Source: Shinisaurus crocodilurus (Eukaryota > Chordata > Lepidosauria > Squamata > Shinisauridae). From it: 64,000 nucleotides of DNA. The notes under the pieces were generated by a model. That model was given only the letters and a program-made list of their open reading frames with translations. It was not told where the DNA came from and did not search any database. The stretch lies in assembly GCA_021292165.1 (NCBI GenBank), contig CM037885.1:10845042-10909041 (forward strand), in the 5' to 3' direction. Below are positions 11,490-21,905 of this stretch, piece after piece. How positions within the stretch are numbered: the first letter of the stretch is position 1; each line of letters begins with the position of its first letter. A program made the position numbers and the translations under genes.

Positions 11490-14400
11490 TAGAAGGGATG
11501 CTTTAGGCTTGCCCATGGATATGCAGAATATCATGGAAAACTTGGAGGAAGGCTGCAGCAGAATGGAAGCTAGACAAGAACTGTATTGTTTCTCTCCACC
11601 AAGAATAGAACAGGAACAAGAAACTCCGGGCTCCACTGATGCAACTAAGCGCAGCGTCACCTAGTAACTAAACTATATAGTGACACTATCTACATACAGG
11701 GGCAAGGAACTGCCAGCAGTGGAGTGGAGCCACTGCCCACAGGGTCAAAGCACTGGGATTTTTTTTGATTAGCAGGGACAATGATGTCATCTGCCACCCC
11801 ACTCGGATTGGCTGTTCCTTCTGAGGTTAGCTGGCGGCGGGGGAGGGGGGGGATAATGGATTTTCCCAGCAATAATATATTGTTGGGAGCTAACCCTGTT
11901 GTGTAACCATGTGGTTCTTGCTGTTCTGGCTGCAGCTGCAAAGTCACAAGACCGACCTCGGAGCCCGCGCTGGGTGGGCGTTCCAGGGGGTGGGGAAGGA
12001 AGAGGGAGGCTACGCCAGAATATGATGTATCCCACCAGTGCCTCAGCCTGTCCTCCTTGCAAAGAGGCACAAAAGACTTGGGAGAAGCAAAGGTCGCCTC
12101 CCAGTGGAGGCTGGTGACTCCTATATTGGGGAGGCTCCTAATCCATTGCAGCTTTTATTCTGAATTTTGAATGCATGCAAAATGTCATTTCAGTTTCAGT
12201 TTCATTTATTCATGGCAACCATATAACCATACAGGTTATAGCCAAAAAATTACAAACATATAGACAGGGATAGTTAAGACATTCTTAAAAACTATTAAAA
12301 ACTCTCTTAAAAACTATAAAACATTCTTTAAAATTGTTAAAACTCTTAAAAACTATAAAACATTTTTTAAAATTGTTAAAATATTTACCCACAAAACAGG
12401 CTACAGAAATGTTTGGTAGTAATCACAACCAGGGCTTTTTTTCTGGTGGAACTCACCGGAACTGAGTTCCAGCACCTTTTCTTCTATTAATTGCATTACA
12501 ATTTAATCGCCATCTACTCCCGAGGAAATGTAATCCAAGAGTTCCGGTACCCTTTTCTCCAGAAAAAAAGCACTGATCACAACACAGTACAGAGTTATAT
12601 ATACGTTAGCATCACAGATTCTAAAGAGAACCGTTGTCCTCATAGTCTGTTCTAAGTTTGGCTGCTTTCAGCGCGAATCTAGCTGTATTAAGCATAACAG
12701 ACTTGGCTGTATTTGATAACAGATATATAATTTTATCCAAGTCATTATAGTTAGCAATGGGCTCTAAACTTCTCCTCAAATATTTATCTCTTGGGATTTT
12801 ATACAACCTGCAGTACAGCATATAGTGTATAGCATCCTCAATCACCCCGCTTCCACAGATACAGAGGCGCTGCTCCCTAGGGATATTCTTGTGCCTCCCC
12901 TCCGTAAAATTAGTTTCATTGTCTGAAATCGCAGGGCTGTAAAAGCCTTGCGAAGGAAGGGTTGGGTAATTTCAGACAAATATTTCTCCTCTCCATAGTA
13001 TGTTTTAAGAAGAGGGAAACTAGAAGAGAATCTAGATGCTCCAATTGCTTCCATATCCTGCGTAGCGTAGTATTCTTGCATATCACTATTCTAAGGCTAT
13101 AGGGTCAAAGACAAGTTTCCTCAAATTTGCCTCACATCTTGTCAGCCATGTATTTTTATAAGTAGAACTTCTCTGTTCAGCTACACAGCGGGTTATCAAT
13201 TCATTAATTAAACACTTCAGTTTTACAAAATAGAAGAACACTGCACGCAGAATAAATAAATTATTGGCATTAGGCCAACTTCTGCCCGTATATAACTAGC
13301 AGGTGTGCCTGGTGGGAGACCCAGTACAGTTCTTAAAAAATTATTCTGTAGAGACTCTAGTTTATTTATCTGTGTGGTCCCCCATATCTCAGCTCCATAT
13401 ATAATCTGAGGTATAACCTTCGCAACAAAAATGCAGCTGGTACAACTGCATTTCCTCCTTTCACCCTGGCAAATTTTAAGACAGTCTGCAGAGATTTTTG
13501 TGTGTTCAAATTAGTAGCTGACAGATGACTGTTCCATGATCCATTCTGAGAAAAGCAGACCTCAAGTAAACCCGGACATTTCAGACCTCAAGTAAACCCA
13601 GACTTCTGGGTGAACATGGCACCTTGAACGTCTCACAGAAATCTGTGGGACAGCCGATACAGCATTTCCTGGCCAGAGAACCTCTCTGGCTGGGGAATCT
13701 ACTTCTGATGAAAGAAGCTAAGATTTGATGTTACCCCCAAATTATCTCATAGGGTCATAAATTGCTTTCTGTCTGCCCTCTGATGGATAGATTTGCAGCT
13801 TGCGACTTGAGGTGGGGGGAAACGGCGCTGTATTCGGAGACCGGTTTCTACCGATCATTAGAAGCGTACATGCTCACTTCCAAATGAAGGATTACATCTG
13901 GATTGGCTAATTTGGAATCTTTCTACAGCATAGTAGGATTTATAATTAACTGTAAGTAGACTATGGGTTCATCTGGGAGGCAAAAAAGATAACAAAGAGA
14001 TAACTTGAAAGGAGGTCTATTAATCTTTCATGTGTAGCAGTTTGGAAATGCCTTGGAAAAATATACGCATGGGAAAATGGTTTCATGGGAAGCATTTATG
14101 AAGCTATGGGACAAATTGGAACATAAAATTGCAAACAGATTGGAAGCAAGAATTCAGAACTGGAACGTAAATTTAAAAGTGGATCTACCACATGAACAAG
14201 GGAAATATTATCGGATATTTCTTCAGGACCGGCACAGGAGAAGAAAGAAGTAAATAAGGATTTTGGAAACTTACCAGAGATTCACAGAGGCTTTGAAGTT
14301 TTAATTGGACTGAACTTGTTTGAGAAGAGGGTTCAGAGAAGGGCTGTGACCAGACACAGTTTTTTAAAAATTAAGATGGCGGAGGCTGGTATGCAGGAAT

Positions 14401-16433
14401 TCACAAACCAACAGAACAGACTGACTCTATTCCTCGTTCAAAATCTGGAACTTAATGATTATCCGTTTGACAGAGGAAAGTGATAAGAAAAGGACTATCT
14501 ACATGGTTTTTACTGGGAAAAGATAAAGGGTTGTTGTATACTGAATTACTTGTCTAGCTGGAAATATAAAAAAATTCTTGATTTTAAATATTAATGGCAA
14601 AGGTAAAGGGATTGCTTATATGACTTATTTGGATTTTAAATATTAATGGTGATGTTAATAATGTTTTCATCATCGCCCAGGGTGGCCGGGTGACCGGTCA
14701 GATGGGCGATTAATAAATATAAGAAATAAATAAATAAATAAATGTAAGAGAAATTATTATGATCAAGATATAATTATATTTGGTCTGTTTGGAAATATTT
14801 ACTTAAATTTTTTTAATGTTTTGTGGAGGCTTTGAAGTATTAAAGGGGAGGGGGGTTTGTTTTTTGTTTTTTAAGTAAAAAGATGGCTTACGTGCTTCTG
14901 CTGTTTTGTTAGCTGTCACTTATTTCTTAATTTTTAATTTTTTTTAATTTTTAAAATTAAACGTGAAGGAGTTTCTTCTGTTGGATAGATAGAAAGAAAT
15001 AATGAGCAACTGTAATAAGACAAATGTGCTGGCTAGATGGTTAGGTACTAGAGAGGGGGGAGTATTAAAAACCTTTGTCATGTGGTTATTTACTAAATAG
15101 TTTATAGTTACTTTTTATTCTTGGGATTCTCAATATACTCTATCTTGGAATTGAAAACATTATTAAATGAAACTATAGGTTTTCTTTTTTTTGGTTTATC
15201 CATAAATGTTGAATTTAAACTAGATTAAATAGTTGATCTATATTTGGGGAGGGTGGAGACCTCTTGTGTTTGTCCTTTTTGGGTTTTTTTTTTTTTTTTT
15301 TTTTTTTTGCCATAACTGGAAGTGATCTTTGGTTAACAGAAAATGTTTTAAGAATAACGGTGGTTGCTTATAAGCTGTGGAGAAGATTGGAAGTCCATTT
15401 TAACTTTGTTTATTTTTTGTTGTATATGTGTTTTTGTGTTTGTTGGTTTTTATGATTAAAATTCTTAAAAAAAAAAGAAGACCTCAAGTAAACCCACTGG
15501 GAATGTAGATGGCTACAATACACAATTCACCTCATCCAACTGGTGTTTGGAATGTCAATATTTTCCCCACTCTCCATAGTTTATAGCAAACTGGAATCTG
15601 ATCTTACAAAATATGGCAGCCCTGTTGGGTCCATCTGGCATAGTATTTGCTTACCTCTGCTGAGTTCAAGTTGCACCTGCACACAAGCGTTCTCATCAGC
15701 GGAACAGGTGATATTGCTGCTACCTGTGGATAAGCCAAACTTCTTCTTTCCCTCAGAATTACAATGCACGACGGAGGTGGCGCGCTGACACGTCAAGGCA
15801 GATGTCCCTGAAAAGAGACACAAACATGTGGTCAGGGTGGGATAAGATCCTGGAGATGCTATTGGGATGTCCTTCCCCCTGTTAGTCATAAGGACTAGAA
15901 ACCCATTCCCCCTCTTCAAAATGAAAGCGGAAATTAAAAAGTCAGAATTCTGCACCAGACACCAAATCCGTATATGCATGTGCAACATGATCACAGAATA
16001 CACGTTCAGCCTTGCATCTTCTCTGTTGCAATGTATTACAGACGCTTTCTTCCTTCAAGAGCTGAGCGAGAGCAATAAGAACATGCTATCTGCAGTGGTG
16101 TAGTGGAGCGGGGGTAACACAGGGAGTGCAGCTCCGGGGTTGTTTTCAGAGCAGGAGCAGTGACATCATCTGCCAGAGCACCAGACTAATTGATTGACCC
16201 TCCTTAGTCTGGCAAATGAATAAGGTGATAATAATGAGGATTTCAAATTTTACTATTGTTTGTGACAGATGAGCATAGAGGAAGTCATAGCAAAATAATC
16301 AAGGAGAGACCAGATACCTTTTCTTTGATTGAGTTCCTACTTCAAGGTAGGAAGTTTAAATGATAATACTTCCTTTCCAGATGGTTTGCATGTTTAAGTA
16401 AAAGCTAATGGTTGCATCTCAGCCGGCTGAAGA

Positions 16434-16472
<39 letters not shown>

Positions 16473-18266
16473 ACTCAATGGGTTTTTTCCCAGGTTTAGT
16501 CATACTTGGAGTAAAGTGATTGAACTCAGTGGGACATAAGTTAGTCCTGCTACCTCAAGTCCTATTGATTTCAATAGGTCTCCTCTAAGTATGACTAAGG
16601 CTGGAACCAATCCATTGTGTTTTGCAAGTTGAACCTACGCAGTCAGGAGGAGTTACTGCTGAGTTTCATGGAGCTTACCATTAGGTAACAGTGCATAAGA
16701 TTGCAGTCATGTCCTGTTAACTGACAGCGCAATCCTATATGTGTCTGCTCAGAAGTAAGTCACATTGGGTTCAGTGGGACTTTCTCCCTGGTGAGTGAGT
16801 AGAGAATTGCAGCCTTATTCTCTGATATTCTATTCATGTTTTGGATTCTGTGTATTATGATGGAGTTTTTCACCAGAGTGGTAGCTCCTTTGAGTATAAA
16901 TAATAGAAAAGCAGGAAATTCTCTCTCTCCTGGGGGCATGACTGTGGATTCCCCTTGGGGCTGGAGCTATGGGGGCTGTCACACACGGAGGAACTCCTGC
17001 ACTTCCAAATTTACCACAACACCTCTAGATATCTGCAGGTGTCCAGCTTGTCTGTATTTCAATTTTGGAACTGCCTTTGACTTCACTGCAGCCAGACACT
17101 ACACTGCCAATCGTAATCCACTGGAACCCAGCCCCATGAGTTCAGAATCTTGCATTGCAAGAACAAAACAAAAAACAACTACTGATGGGACTGGGAGAGT
17201 AAGGGTAGATACAAGTGCGGAGACCCACAACTAAATGTGGGAGTGACCCAGAGCACGAGTGCTCCTCGTTGAGTTGTTTTTCTCGGCTGTCAGACTAGGG
17301 GAAGGACTCAGGATGGGGGAAGTAAACATAAGACTTTCCCCTCTTCTCACCCTCCGGAAACCTTCCCCTCCCTCACCATGCTTTAGGATCTCAGATTGAC
17401 TTTTGAAATGTTCTTTTTCTTTTAATTTACAAGCTAATAAAACATCTGTGTACCCGGAGTCTCATAAAAACATGAGAAGAGCCATGCCGGATCAGACCAA
17501 GGGTCCATCTCGTCCAGCATTCTGTACACACAGTGGCCAACCAGCTGCCCACAGGAAACCCACAAGCAGGATGAGTGCAACAGCACCCTCCTGCCCATGT
17601 TCCCCAGTAACTGGTATACATAGGCATAGTCTTCCATAAGTATGCAGAAGCTACTATCTTATGTTTGGATGACTCTGTTTCCCACCCCAAGTGATTGGCA
17701 TAAGATTTTTACCCAAGTTCTCTATTAGAAGGAACAAGTGGGTCTTGCAACAAAATGTTGTAATATATCTGACCCCCCCCCTAACAGGACTGCTCCTTTT
17801 CTGGGTGCCAGCCAGCATGCCCTTATGCGGGACATGATAAGGGTTCAAGCAGGCTAAGGCACTCTCTCCCCTCCTTTCTGATTTTCTTTTCTAACTGACA
17901 CTCAACATCATCAATATCATCTACATTTATTAGTTTCCCGATAACCAGGGTGACTCCTAGAGTCCACTGAGCATCCTTAGTCCTCTTTGGGTCGGTTGTA
18001 TTCTTGGTTTATTGCTCCACCTCCTTTTTTAAAAAAAATGTGGTGTACTTCTACATACTCAGGATCCACCCAAGCATGGTTATACTGCTCTCTTGTTTCT
18101 CAGTGGCCCCATTTTGGCTCCAATCCTGTTGGCACTCAACCACCTGAGTTTGCTATTAGAGGGGATTACAGTGATGCAAATTGGTACCTGAGATAAGGAA
18201 GATCATTAGCAGGAATCCTGGCAGCACAACTGTTGTGGCCTTCCATCTCAATGCGGTACTGTCCAT
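5030..18266 (-). CDS. Two-LU-domain GPI-anchored protein (LYPD3/TEX101/CD177-like), complete gene, 5 exons
   Basis: Join of 18266-18188, 15807-15655, 10422-10237, 9168-9037 and 5538-5030: 1059 nt, 352 residues, every intron phase 1 with GT-AG ends. Residues 1 to about 30 are a signal peptide. LU domain 1 (about 33-123) has cysteines at 33, 42, 61, 68, 89, 117 and 122 and ends with the family mark LCN. LU domain 2 (149-227) has cysteines at 149, 167, 174, 195, 200, 220, 221 and 226 and ends GSCCTGSYCN. A Ser/Thr/Pro-rich stalk (228 to about 330) leads to a C-terminal hydrophobic tail ending VALGIMVLGIWW, a GPI-anchor signal. Length and stalk resemble LYPD3 (about 346 residues), while the spare-cysteine first domain resembles TEX101/CD177. 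N-glycosylation sequons include NIT, NVS, NGT and NST. The function is not known; an adhesion or ligand-binding surface protein is the family expectation. Orthology is unresolved. Confidence 0.88.
5927..6150. mobile_element. DNA-transposon MITE with TA target duplication
   Basis: Inverted termini CCGTGTTTCCCCGAAAATAA and GGGGAAACACAG are flanked by TA on both sides. The tagged motif GGTCTTATTTTCGGGG recurs inside. Tc1/mariner-like by its TA target; it lies in intron 4. Confidence 0.75.
6151..7354. other. Intron 4 sequence, no exon seen; possible antisense LTR remnant
   Basis: The minus strand of about 6540-6990 carries AATAAACAGG after a TATA-like stretch (ATTTATACTC), as in an LTR, but I could not fix its ends or a target duplication. 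Nothing coding was recognised. Confidence 0.3.
7363..7662. mobile_element. Palindromic hAT MITE with tandemly amplified left arm
   Basis: Termini CAGTGTTCTCCAACC and GGTTGGAGAACACTG are flanked by a perfect 8-bp repeat, ctctaaaa (7355-7362 and 7663-7670). A unit of about 40 bp containing GGCCTACAACTCCCAGC occurs five times in the left half. Confidence 0.88.
7690..7821. mobile_element. Imperfect palindromic MITE (GGGTGGGCAAC family)
   Basis: Arms GGGTGGGCAACATGTGGCCC and the inverted ATATGTTGCCCATCC surround CAACTCCCATCAGCCC. A related copy is at 9861-9985. Confidence 0.65.
8470..8578. mobile_element. Short inverted-repeat element
   Basis: Arms GAGCTTTATAGGAGTGATCC and GGATCGCTCCCGTAAAGCTC are inverted around a short centre. 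A relative with arms TTTTAAGGAGCTATCC and GGATAGCTCCTTAAAA lies at about 10755-10840. Confidence 0.6.
9037..9168 (-). CDS. Exon 4 of the two-domain LU gene (first half of LU2)
   Basis: The acceptor TTCTTCAAG precedes 9168; the donor GTGAGT is at 9036-9031. It encodes residues 140-183, opening PEASGSNQCYSGFNFEP. The usual CxxC start of an LU domain is CYSG here, so the second cysteine is absent. 132 nt, phase 1 at both ends. Confidence 0.9.
9861..9985. mobile_element. Imperfect palindromic MITE (GGGTGGGCAAC family)
   Basis: Contains CAACTCCCATCAGCCC and an inverted partner CACAACATCTGGAGGGCCAC, as in the copy at 7690-7821. Confidence 0.55.
10237..10422 (-). CDS. Exon 3 of the two-domain LU gene (second half of LU1 and linker)
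   Basis: The acceptor CTGCTTTAG precedes 10422; the donor is GTAAAA at 10236. It encodes residues 78-139, with HRDC, SNVSYCLGDLCN and the inter-domain linker. 186 nt, phase 1 at both ends. Confidence 0.9.
10845..11135 (+). repeat. Interspersed repeat (GGTCTGATCCAGCAGGGCTC family)
   Basis: Shares ACATTCATGGAGGAGAAGGC, GGGGAACATGGGCGGG and the end GATCCAGCAGGGCTCTTCTT with 17466-17640, 18478-19430 and 22246-22425. A retroposon of unidentified class; no coding frame. Confidence 0.7.
11401..11487 (+). repeat. (GTT)n/(ATT)n microsatellite
   Basis: Trinucleotide runs GTT then ATT. They create spurious poly-Leu and poly-Asn open frames on the two strands. Confidence 0.95.
12180..13480 (-). mobile_element. 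Non-LTR retrotransposon fragment (C-terminal coding part)
   Basis: Two overlapping minus-strand frames (13081-12842 and 12845-12621) meet at a frame change. They include GSGVIEDAIHYMLYCRLY, a Cys/His pattern like the C-terminal knuckle of LINE ORF2 proteins. A hAT MITE at 12430-12575 is inserted near its 3' end. The LINE clade is not identified; broken by frame changes. Confidence 0.55.
12430..12575. mobile_element. hAT MITE inserted in the LINE fragment
   Basis: Termini CAGGGCTTTTTTTCTGG and CCAGAAAAAAAGCACTG are flanked by a perfect 8-bp repeat, atcacaac (12422-12429 and 12576-12583). Confidence 0.9.
13600..15478 (+). mobile_element. Retroposed LINE-like insertion, poly(A)-ended, with target duplication
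   Basis: The insertion ends in an A-rich tail at 15466-15478. It is bounded by the 17-bp direct repeat agacctcaagtaaaccc at 13583-13599 and 15479-15495, with a further copy at 13557-13573. A short plus-strand frame (14053-14253) and a strong poly(T) tract (15285-15308) lie inside, as does an L2-type 3' fragment near 14690-14720. The target repeat and tail fit L1-type retroposition; the clade is uncertain. Confidence 0.65.
15655..15807 (-). CDS. Exon 2 of the two-domain LU gene (first half of LU1)
   Basis: The acceptor CTTTTCAG precedes 15807; the donor GTAAGC is at 15654-15649. It encodes residues 27-77, from GTSALTCQRATSVVHC to NACVQVQLELSR. The LTCQ start without a CxxC pair is the TEX101/CD177 style. 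153 nt, phase 1 at both ends. Confidence 0.9.
16435..16469 (+). repeat. (GT)n microsatellite
   Basis: About 17 uninterrupted GT units, in intron 1 of the two-domain LU gene. Confidence 0.95.
17466..17640 (-). repeat. Interspersed repeat (GGTCTGATCCAGCAGGGCTC family)
   Basis: Minus-strand copy of the family at 10845-11135: AGAAGAGCCATGCCGGATCA at one end and GTTCCCCAGTAACTGG at the other. Confidence 0.7.
18188..18266 (-). CDS. Exon 1 (signal peptide) of the two-domain LU gene
   Basis: ATG at 18266-18264 in the context GGACCATGG. It encodes 26 residues, MDSTALRWKATTVVLPGF then LLMIFLIS, and one base before the donor GTACCA at 18187. Joined to exon 2 it reads FLISGTSALTC, a natural cleavage region before the first LU cysteine. 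Length, phase and sequence match the paralogous exon at 138-216. Confidence 0.88.
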
Positions 18267-18352
18267 GGTCCGAAGCTAAATGCTTGCAGAAGCTGAGAAC
18301 CCACTGTTCAAGGAGCAGTGGAGGAAAAGGAGTTGAAGGCTGTAATCTCTGG

Positions 18353-18360
18353 TATTCATA
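18353..18360 (-). promoter_or_regulatory. Degenerate TATA-like element upstream of the two-domain LU gene
   Basis: Minus-strand TATGAATA about 87 bp upstream of the ATG, aligned with the intact TATAAATA of the left-edge paralog. It may be a weaker core promoter. Confidence 0.35.
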
Positions 18361-18477
18361 CTACTTGCTAGTGAATGTGCTAGATTGGTCAAGGACTGAC
18401 TTCCTGAGAAAACAAAAGCAATGACCTAATAGTTCTACTGAAGGCAGGATTGAGTAACTGCCACCGGATGGGCTAAG

Positions 18478-19430
18478 AACATAAAGACGGAAGAAGAGCC
18501 ATGCTGGCTTAGACCAAAGGCCCATCTTGTCCAGCAGCATTCTGTTCACACGGTGGTCAACCAGCTGCCCACGGGAAAGCCACAAACAGGACATGAGTGC
18601 AACAGCACCCTCCCGCCCACGTTCCCCAGCAACGGGTGTACATAGGCATCCGGCTCCCTCTGACACTGGAGGCAGCATATAGCCAATCAGGACTAGTGGC
18701 CATTGATAGCCTTCTCCTCCATGAATGTGTCCAATCCAGGAACGGTGCAGGGCTGTTTGGCGCCCTAGTCCAAATTATATTTAGCGCCCCCCCTCTCGTG
18801 CCGTGGGGGGGCTCCGGAGCAAAGCAGCCCTGCTCTGCAACCCCCCCCACGCCGCCGCTGCCACCACCACCTACCTCCCCCCCCCCGCTGCTGGCTGCTG
18901 GCTGCTGGCTGCCGCCGCCGCTTCCGACGCGACGGGACCCCCCGCGCTTTTTTTTTTTGCCGGGGAAACCAGGGCAACAGGGCTGTTTAAACCCTGTTGC
19001 CCTGGTTCCTCCCGCCAAAACAACGCCGGCGGGGCTCCGGAAACGACACAAAGGTAGGTAGGTGGCTGGTGGGCGCGCGGGCGCGCACGCGCGGGGGGGA
19101 GGTGCAGCAGCAGCGGCAGTGGCGGGCGGGCGGGGAGGCGTGGCGGAGGTGGCAGGCGGGGCAGGAGTGCGCCGGCGGCAAGGAAGGAGTGCAGCGTTTC
19201 TGCGCCCTCTTCCGCCACGCGCCCGAGGCAGCCGCCTGGGTCTGCCTAGCGGTAGTGCCGGCCCTGGTCCAATCCCCCTTTAAAGCCCTCCAAAATTGGT
19301 GGCCATCACTGCAACTTGTGGAAGTGAATCTCACTCATCGTTTAACGATGTGCTGTGTGAAGAAGGACTTCCTTTTATTTGCCCTGAATCTCCGACCAAT
19401 CAGCTTCATGGATTTGCCACAGCCAGAGAG
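18478..19430 (-). repeat. Interspersed repeat (GGTCTGATCCAGCAGGGCTC family), split by a hAT element
   Basis: Left part 18478-18736, then right part 19267-19430 continuing in register (GTCCAATCCCCCTTTAAAGC onward). This is the longest copy in the window. Confidence 0.7.
18737..19266. mobile_element. GC-rich hAT-type element (530 bp)
   Basis: Termini CAGGAACGG and GTGCCGGCCCTG are flanked by a perfect 8-bp repeat, gtccaatc (18729-18736 and 19267-19274). The interior is CpG-dense. A 165-bp relative at 35261-35425 has its own 8-bp duplication. No transposase is seen. Confidence 0.82.
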
Positions 19431-19744
19431 CAGGGGTGTTGGGGCTCTTTGGAGCACCCGCTGTTGGGTCGCCGGGCCAGGCAGCAGCTCCGGTCAGCCC
19501 AGTCAGCCCCTCTCTGCTGCTGTGGCAAAGGTCACCATGGGAGAGTGGCCGGATGGGCTCTCCGGGTTACCCACGCTCCTGGGCACGCCAGGCAGCACCC
19601 ACCTAGCAGCAGGCAGCAGCTGCTGTCCCAGGGGGCTGGAGGCACCGCATGCTACTTTATGATCAGCCTCTTTCTCCCTCATTCACTACTGTATGAACCC
19701 AAGTCCCGTGGTTTCACCCCCCCACGGAGTTGCTGGTAGGGAAT

Positions 19745-20645
19745 GTGAGGCTGCATGTATTTTATTTATTATTTATTTCTTATATTTATTAACTGCCCAT
19801 CCGGCCGGCCACCCGGCCACCCTGGGCGATGTACAATTAAAACAATACAATAAACCAATACAATAAAATATGGTAATTAAAACAGTATAAAAAATTATTT
19901 TAAAATCCCTAACCCACCCCATATTCCCGCCTGAACAGCCATGTTTCTAATGCACGGCGGAAGCTCGTCACGGAGGGGGCATGGCGAAGGTCACTAGGGA
20001 GGGAGTTCCATAACGTGGGGGCCGCCACAGAGAAGGTCCTCTTCCTAGTCCCCACCAGCCTGGCTGCTGTGGCTGATGGGATAAGGATAAGGCCGTCCGT
20101 GGCAGATCTTGTTGAGCAGCTTACTTGATGTTGCTGGAGGCGCTCCTTGAGATAAACTGGACCAGAGCTGTGTAGGGTTTTAAAGGTCAAAACCAACACC
20201 TTGAATTCGGCTCGGCAAGCAACTGGTAGCCAACTCCTTAAGCACTGGTGTGATGTGATCACGCCGGTGGCTGCCCTTAATCAGGTGAGTCGCTGCGTTC
20301 TGTACCAGCTGAAGCTTCCGAACCGTCTTCCAGGGTAACCCCACGTAGAGCGCATTACAGTAGTCCAGGCGAGAGGAGACCAAGGCATGAACCACTGATG
20401 GGAGCAGATGATTAGGAAGGTAGGGGCGCAGCTGCCGTATCAGATGGAGCTGATGCAGCGCCGCCCAGCTCACAGCTGACACCTGAGCCTCCATGGACAG
20501 CTGGGAGTCTAGAATGACCCCCAAGCTGCGGACCTGGTCCTTCAGGGGAAGATGTATACCATTCAGCACCAGGTCAACATCCCCTAACCTCCCCTTGTCT
20601 CCCACCAGAAGTACCTCGGTCTTGTCAGGGTTCAGTTTCAACATG
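19745..20645 (-). pseudogene. L2/CR1-type LINE, reverse transcriptase C-terminal fragment
   Basis: Minus-strand frames 20644-20180 and 20262-19909 overlap with a frame change. They carry LNPDKTEVLLVG, SLGVILDSQL, SSRLDYCNALYVGLP, KLQLVQNAA, DHITPVLKEL and [16 protein letters not shown], the palm/thumb and C-terminal signature of L2/CR1 ORF2. The endonuclease and RT core are missing (5' truncation). The 3' tail near 19750 is AT-rich. A decayed, non-autonomous copy. Confidence 0.85.
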
Positions 20646-20754
20646 AATTTTCAATTCACTTTCCAAAATTGTAAAAAAAAAAAAAAGGAAAACAAATAAA
20701 CAAACATGAGAGGGTGAAGGCCCCTGTGGTGTACCATGCAGGTGCAGTACTGAG

Positions 20755-21075
20755 ATATATACATAATTTATCTACTGTATTTGTATGCCACTCCATATCA
20801 AAGCAGATTTTGGAGTGGTGAACAATTAAAATGATAAAAACAGATAAAGAATAAAGACAATGAGTAGAAAAAAAGGAATTATTAAAACCGTGGCTGGTCA
20901 GTAAGGAAGGCTTCCCAGAACAAGGATGTCTTCAGCAGGTCTCCTGCCTGGCCTCCAGAGTGAGGGAGTTCCATAGAAATGGAGCTGCCACATTGAAGGC
21001 TTTTCTCCTGGTGGACTCCAATCGGGCCATAGGTCCATGTGGTGGAACCACCAGGAGAATGTCCTCCAATGACCT
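20755..21075 (-). mobile_element. L2-type LINE 3'-end fragment
   Basis: Minus-strand remnant FNVAAPFLWNSLTLEA and the tail motif for CCACTCCATATCAAAGCAGA. A similar fragment lies at 63310-63600. Confidence 0.6.
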
Positions 21076-21905
21076 CAGTGACCGGGGCAGGTTGGTACAT
21101 ACTTTATATGCATGCATTGAAATTGATATATTCAAATCTATGTAGCCAGCCACAGCCTTTTCCTTTCTCTCCCCCCCCCCGTTTCTTTCTTTTCTTTTGT
21201 TGAAATTTTGCAATAAAAATAATAATAATAATGTTAGAACAACAACAGCAGAAGCAGGGTTAACACAACAGAGTGACGGTTCCTGAATCCAGCTTGCTTC
21301 ATTTAACCTTTGCCAAAAAAACAGGAACTTTCCCAAGGGGAGTTGTTGCAAAACCATGGCTGCCTTCCGCAAAGGATGTTTCAACACACACACACACGCG
21401 CCAACCTGGGTTGTTGTCAAAACACTGAATTGCAGCATTTCTGTGCTGTGACCGGAGGTTGTGTCTAAAGTACATTCGGAGGGTGAACCCTGAGGTAAGC
21501 TTTTCCTGCCGTGATGCTGTAGCATATAACTTGCAGGACAGAAGGAGCCCTGGGAAAGGTAGGTGTGGTTTTCCCTTGGACACCCATGTTCTTAAACCAG
21601 AAAACCAGCAATGGACACTATATAATCCACAAATGTCCTCCACAACTCTGCTGCTGTCACTGCCATATACTGAGGTATCATTTCTGTGGCAATTTAATCA
21701 CGGTGTTAAAAGATGGGAGGGGTAAGACTAAATGACCCCTCAGGGTCCCTTCCAACTCAGTGATACTGTGATTGTACGGCTGGGAACTGCTAAACTGGCA
21801 GCTTTAGAAGCAGACTCAGGACAACATCAAAGAGCTGTGTTTGAGGACTCATGTCCCTTCCCCATCCCATGTCTCTTCCCCATCCCCCCAAAAGTCCCTC
21901 TATTC

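Noticed and set aside
11281..11664. Plus-strand frame with poly-Leu and minus-strand frame with poly-Asn
   Set aside because: Produced by the (GTT)n/(ATT)n microsatellite; no splice context or homology.
16800..16939. Minus-strand MPPGEREFPAF plus hydrophobic run before GTGAAA, considered as the signal exon of the two-domain gene
   Set aside because: The donor would be phase 0, the start context is poor, and the phase-1 exon at 18188-18266 has a paralog and joins cleanly.
18557..19662. Frames of 115-221 codons on both strands
   Set aside because: They cross the GC-rich hAT element and its flanking retroposon; composition-driven.
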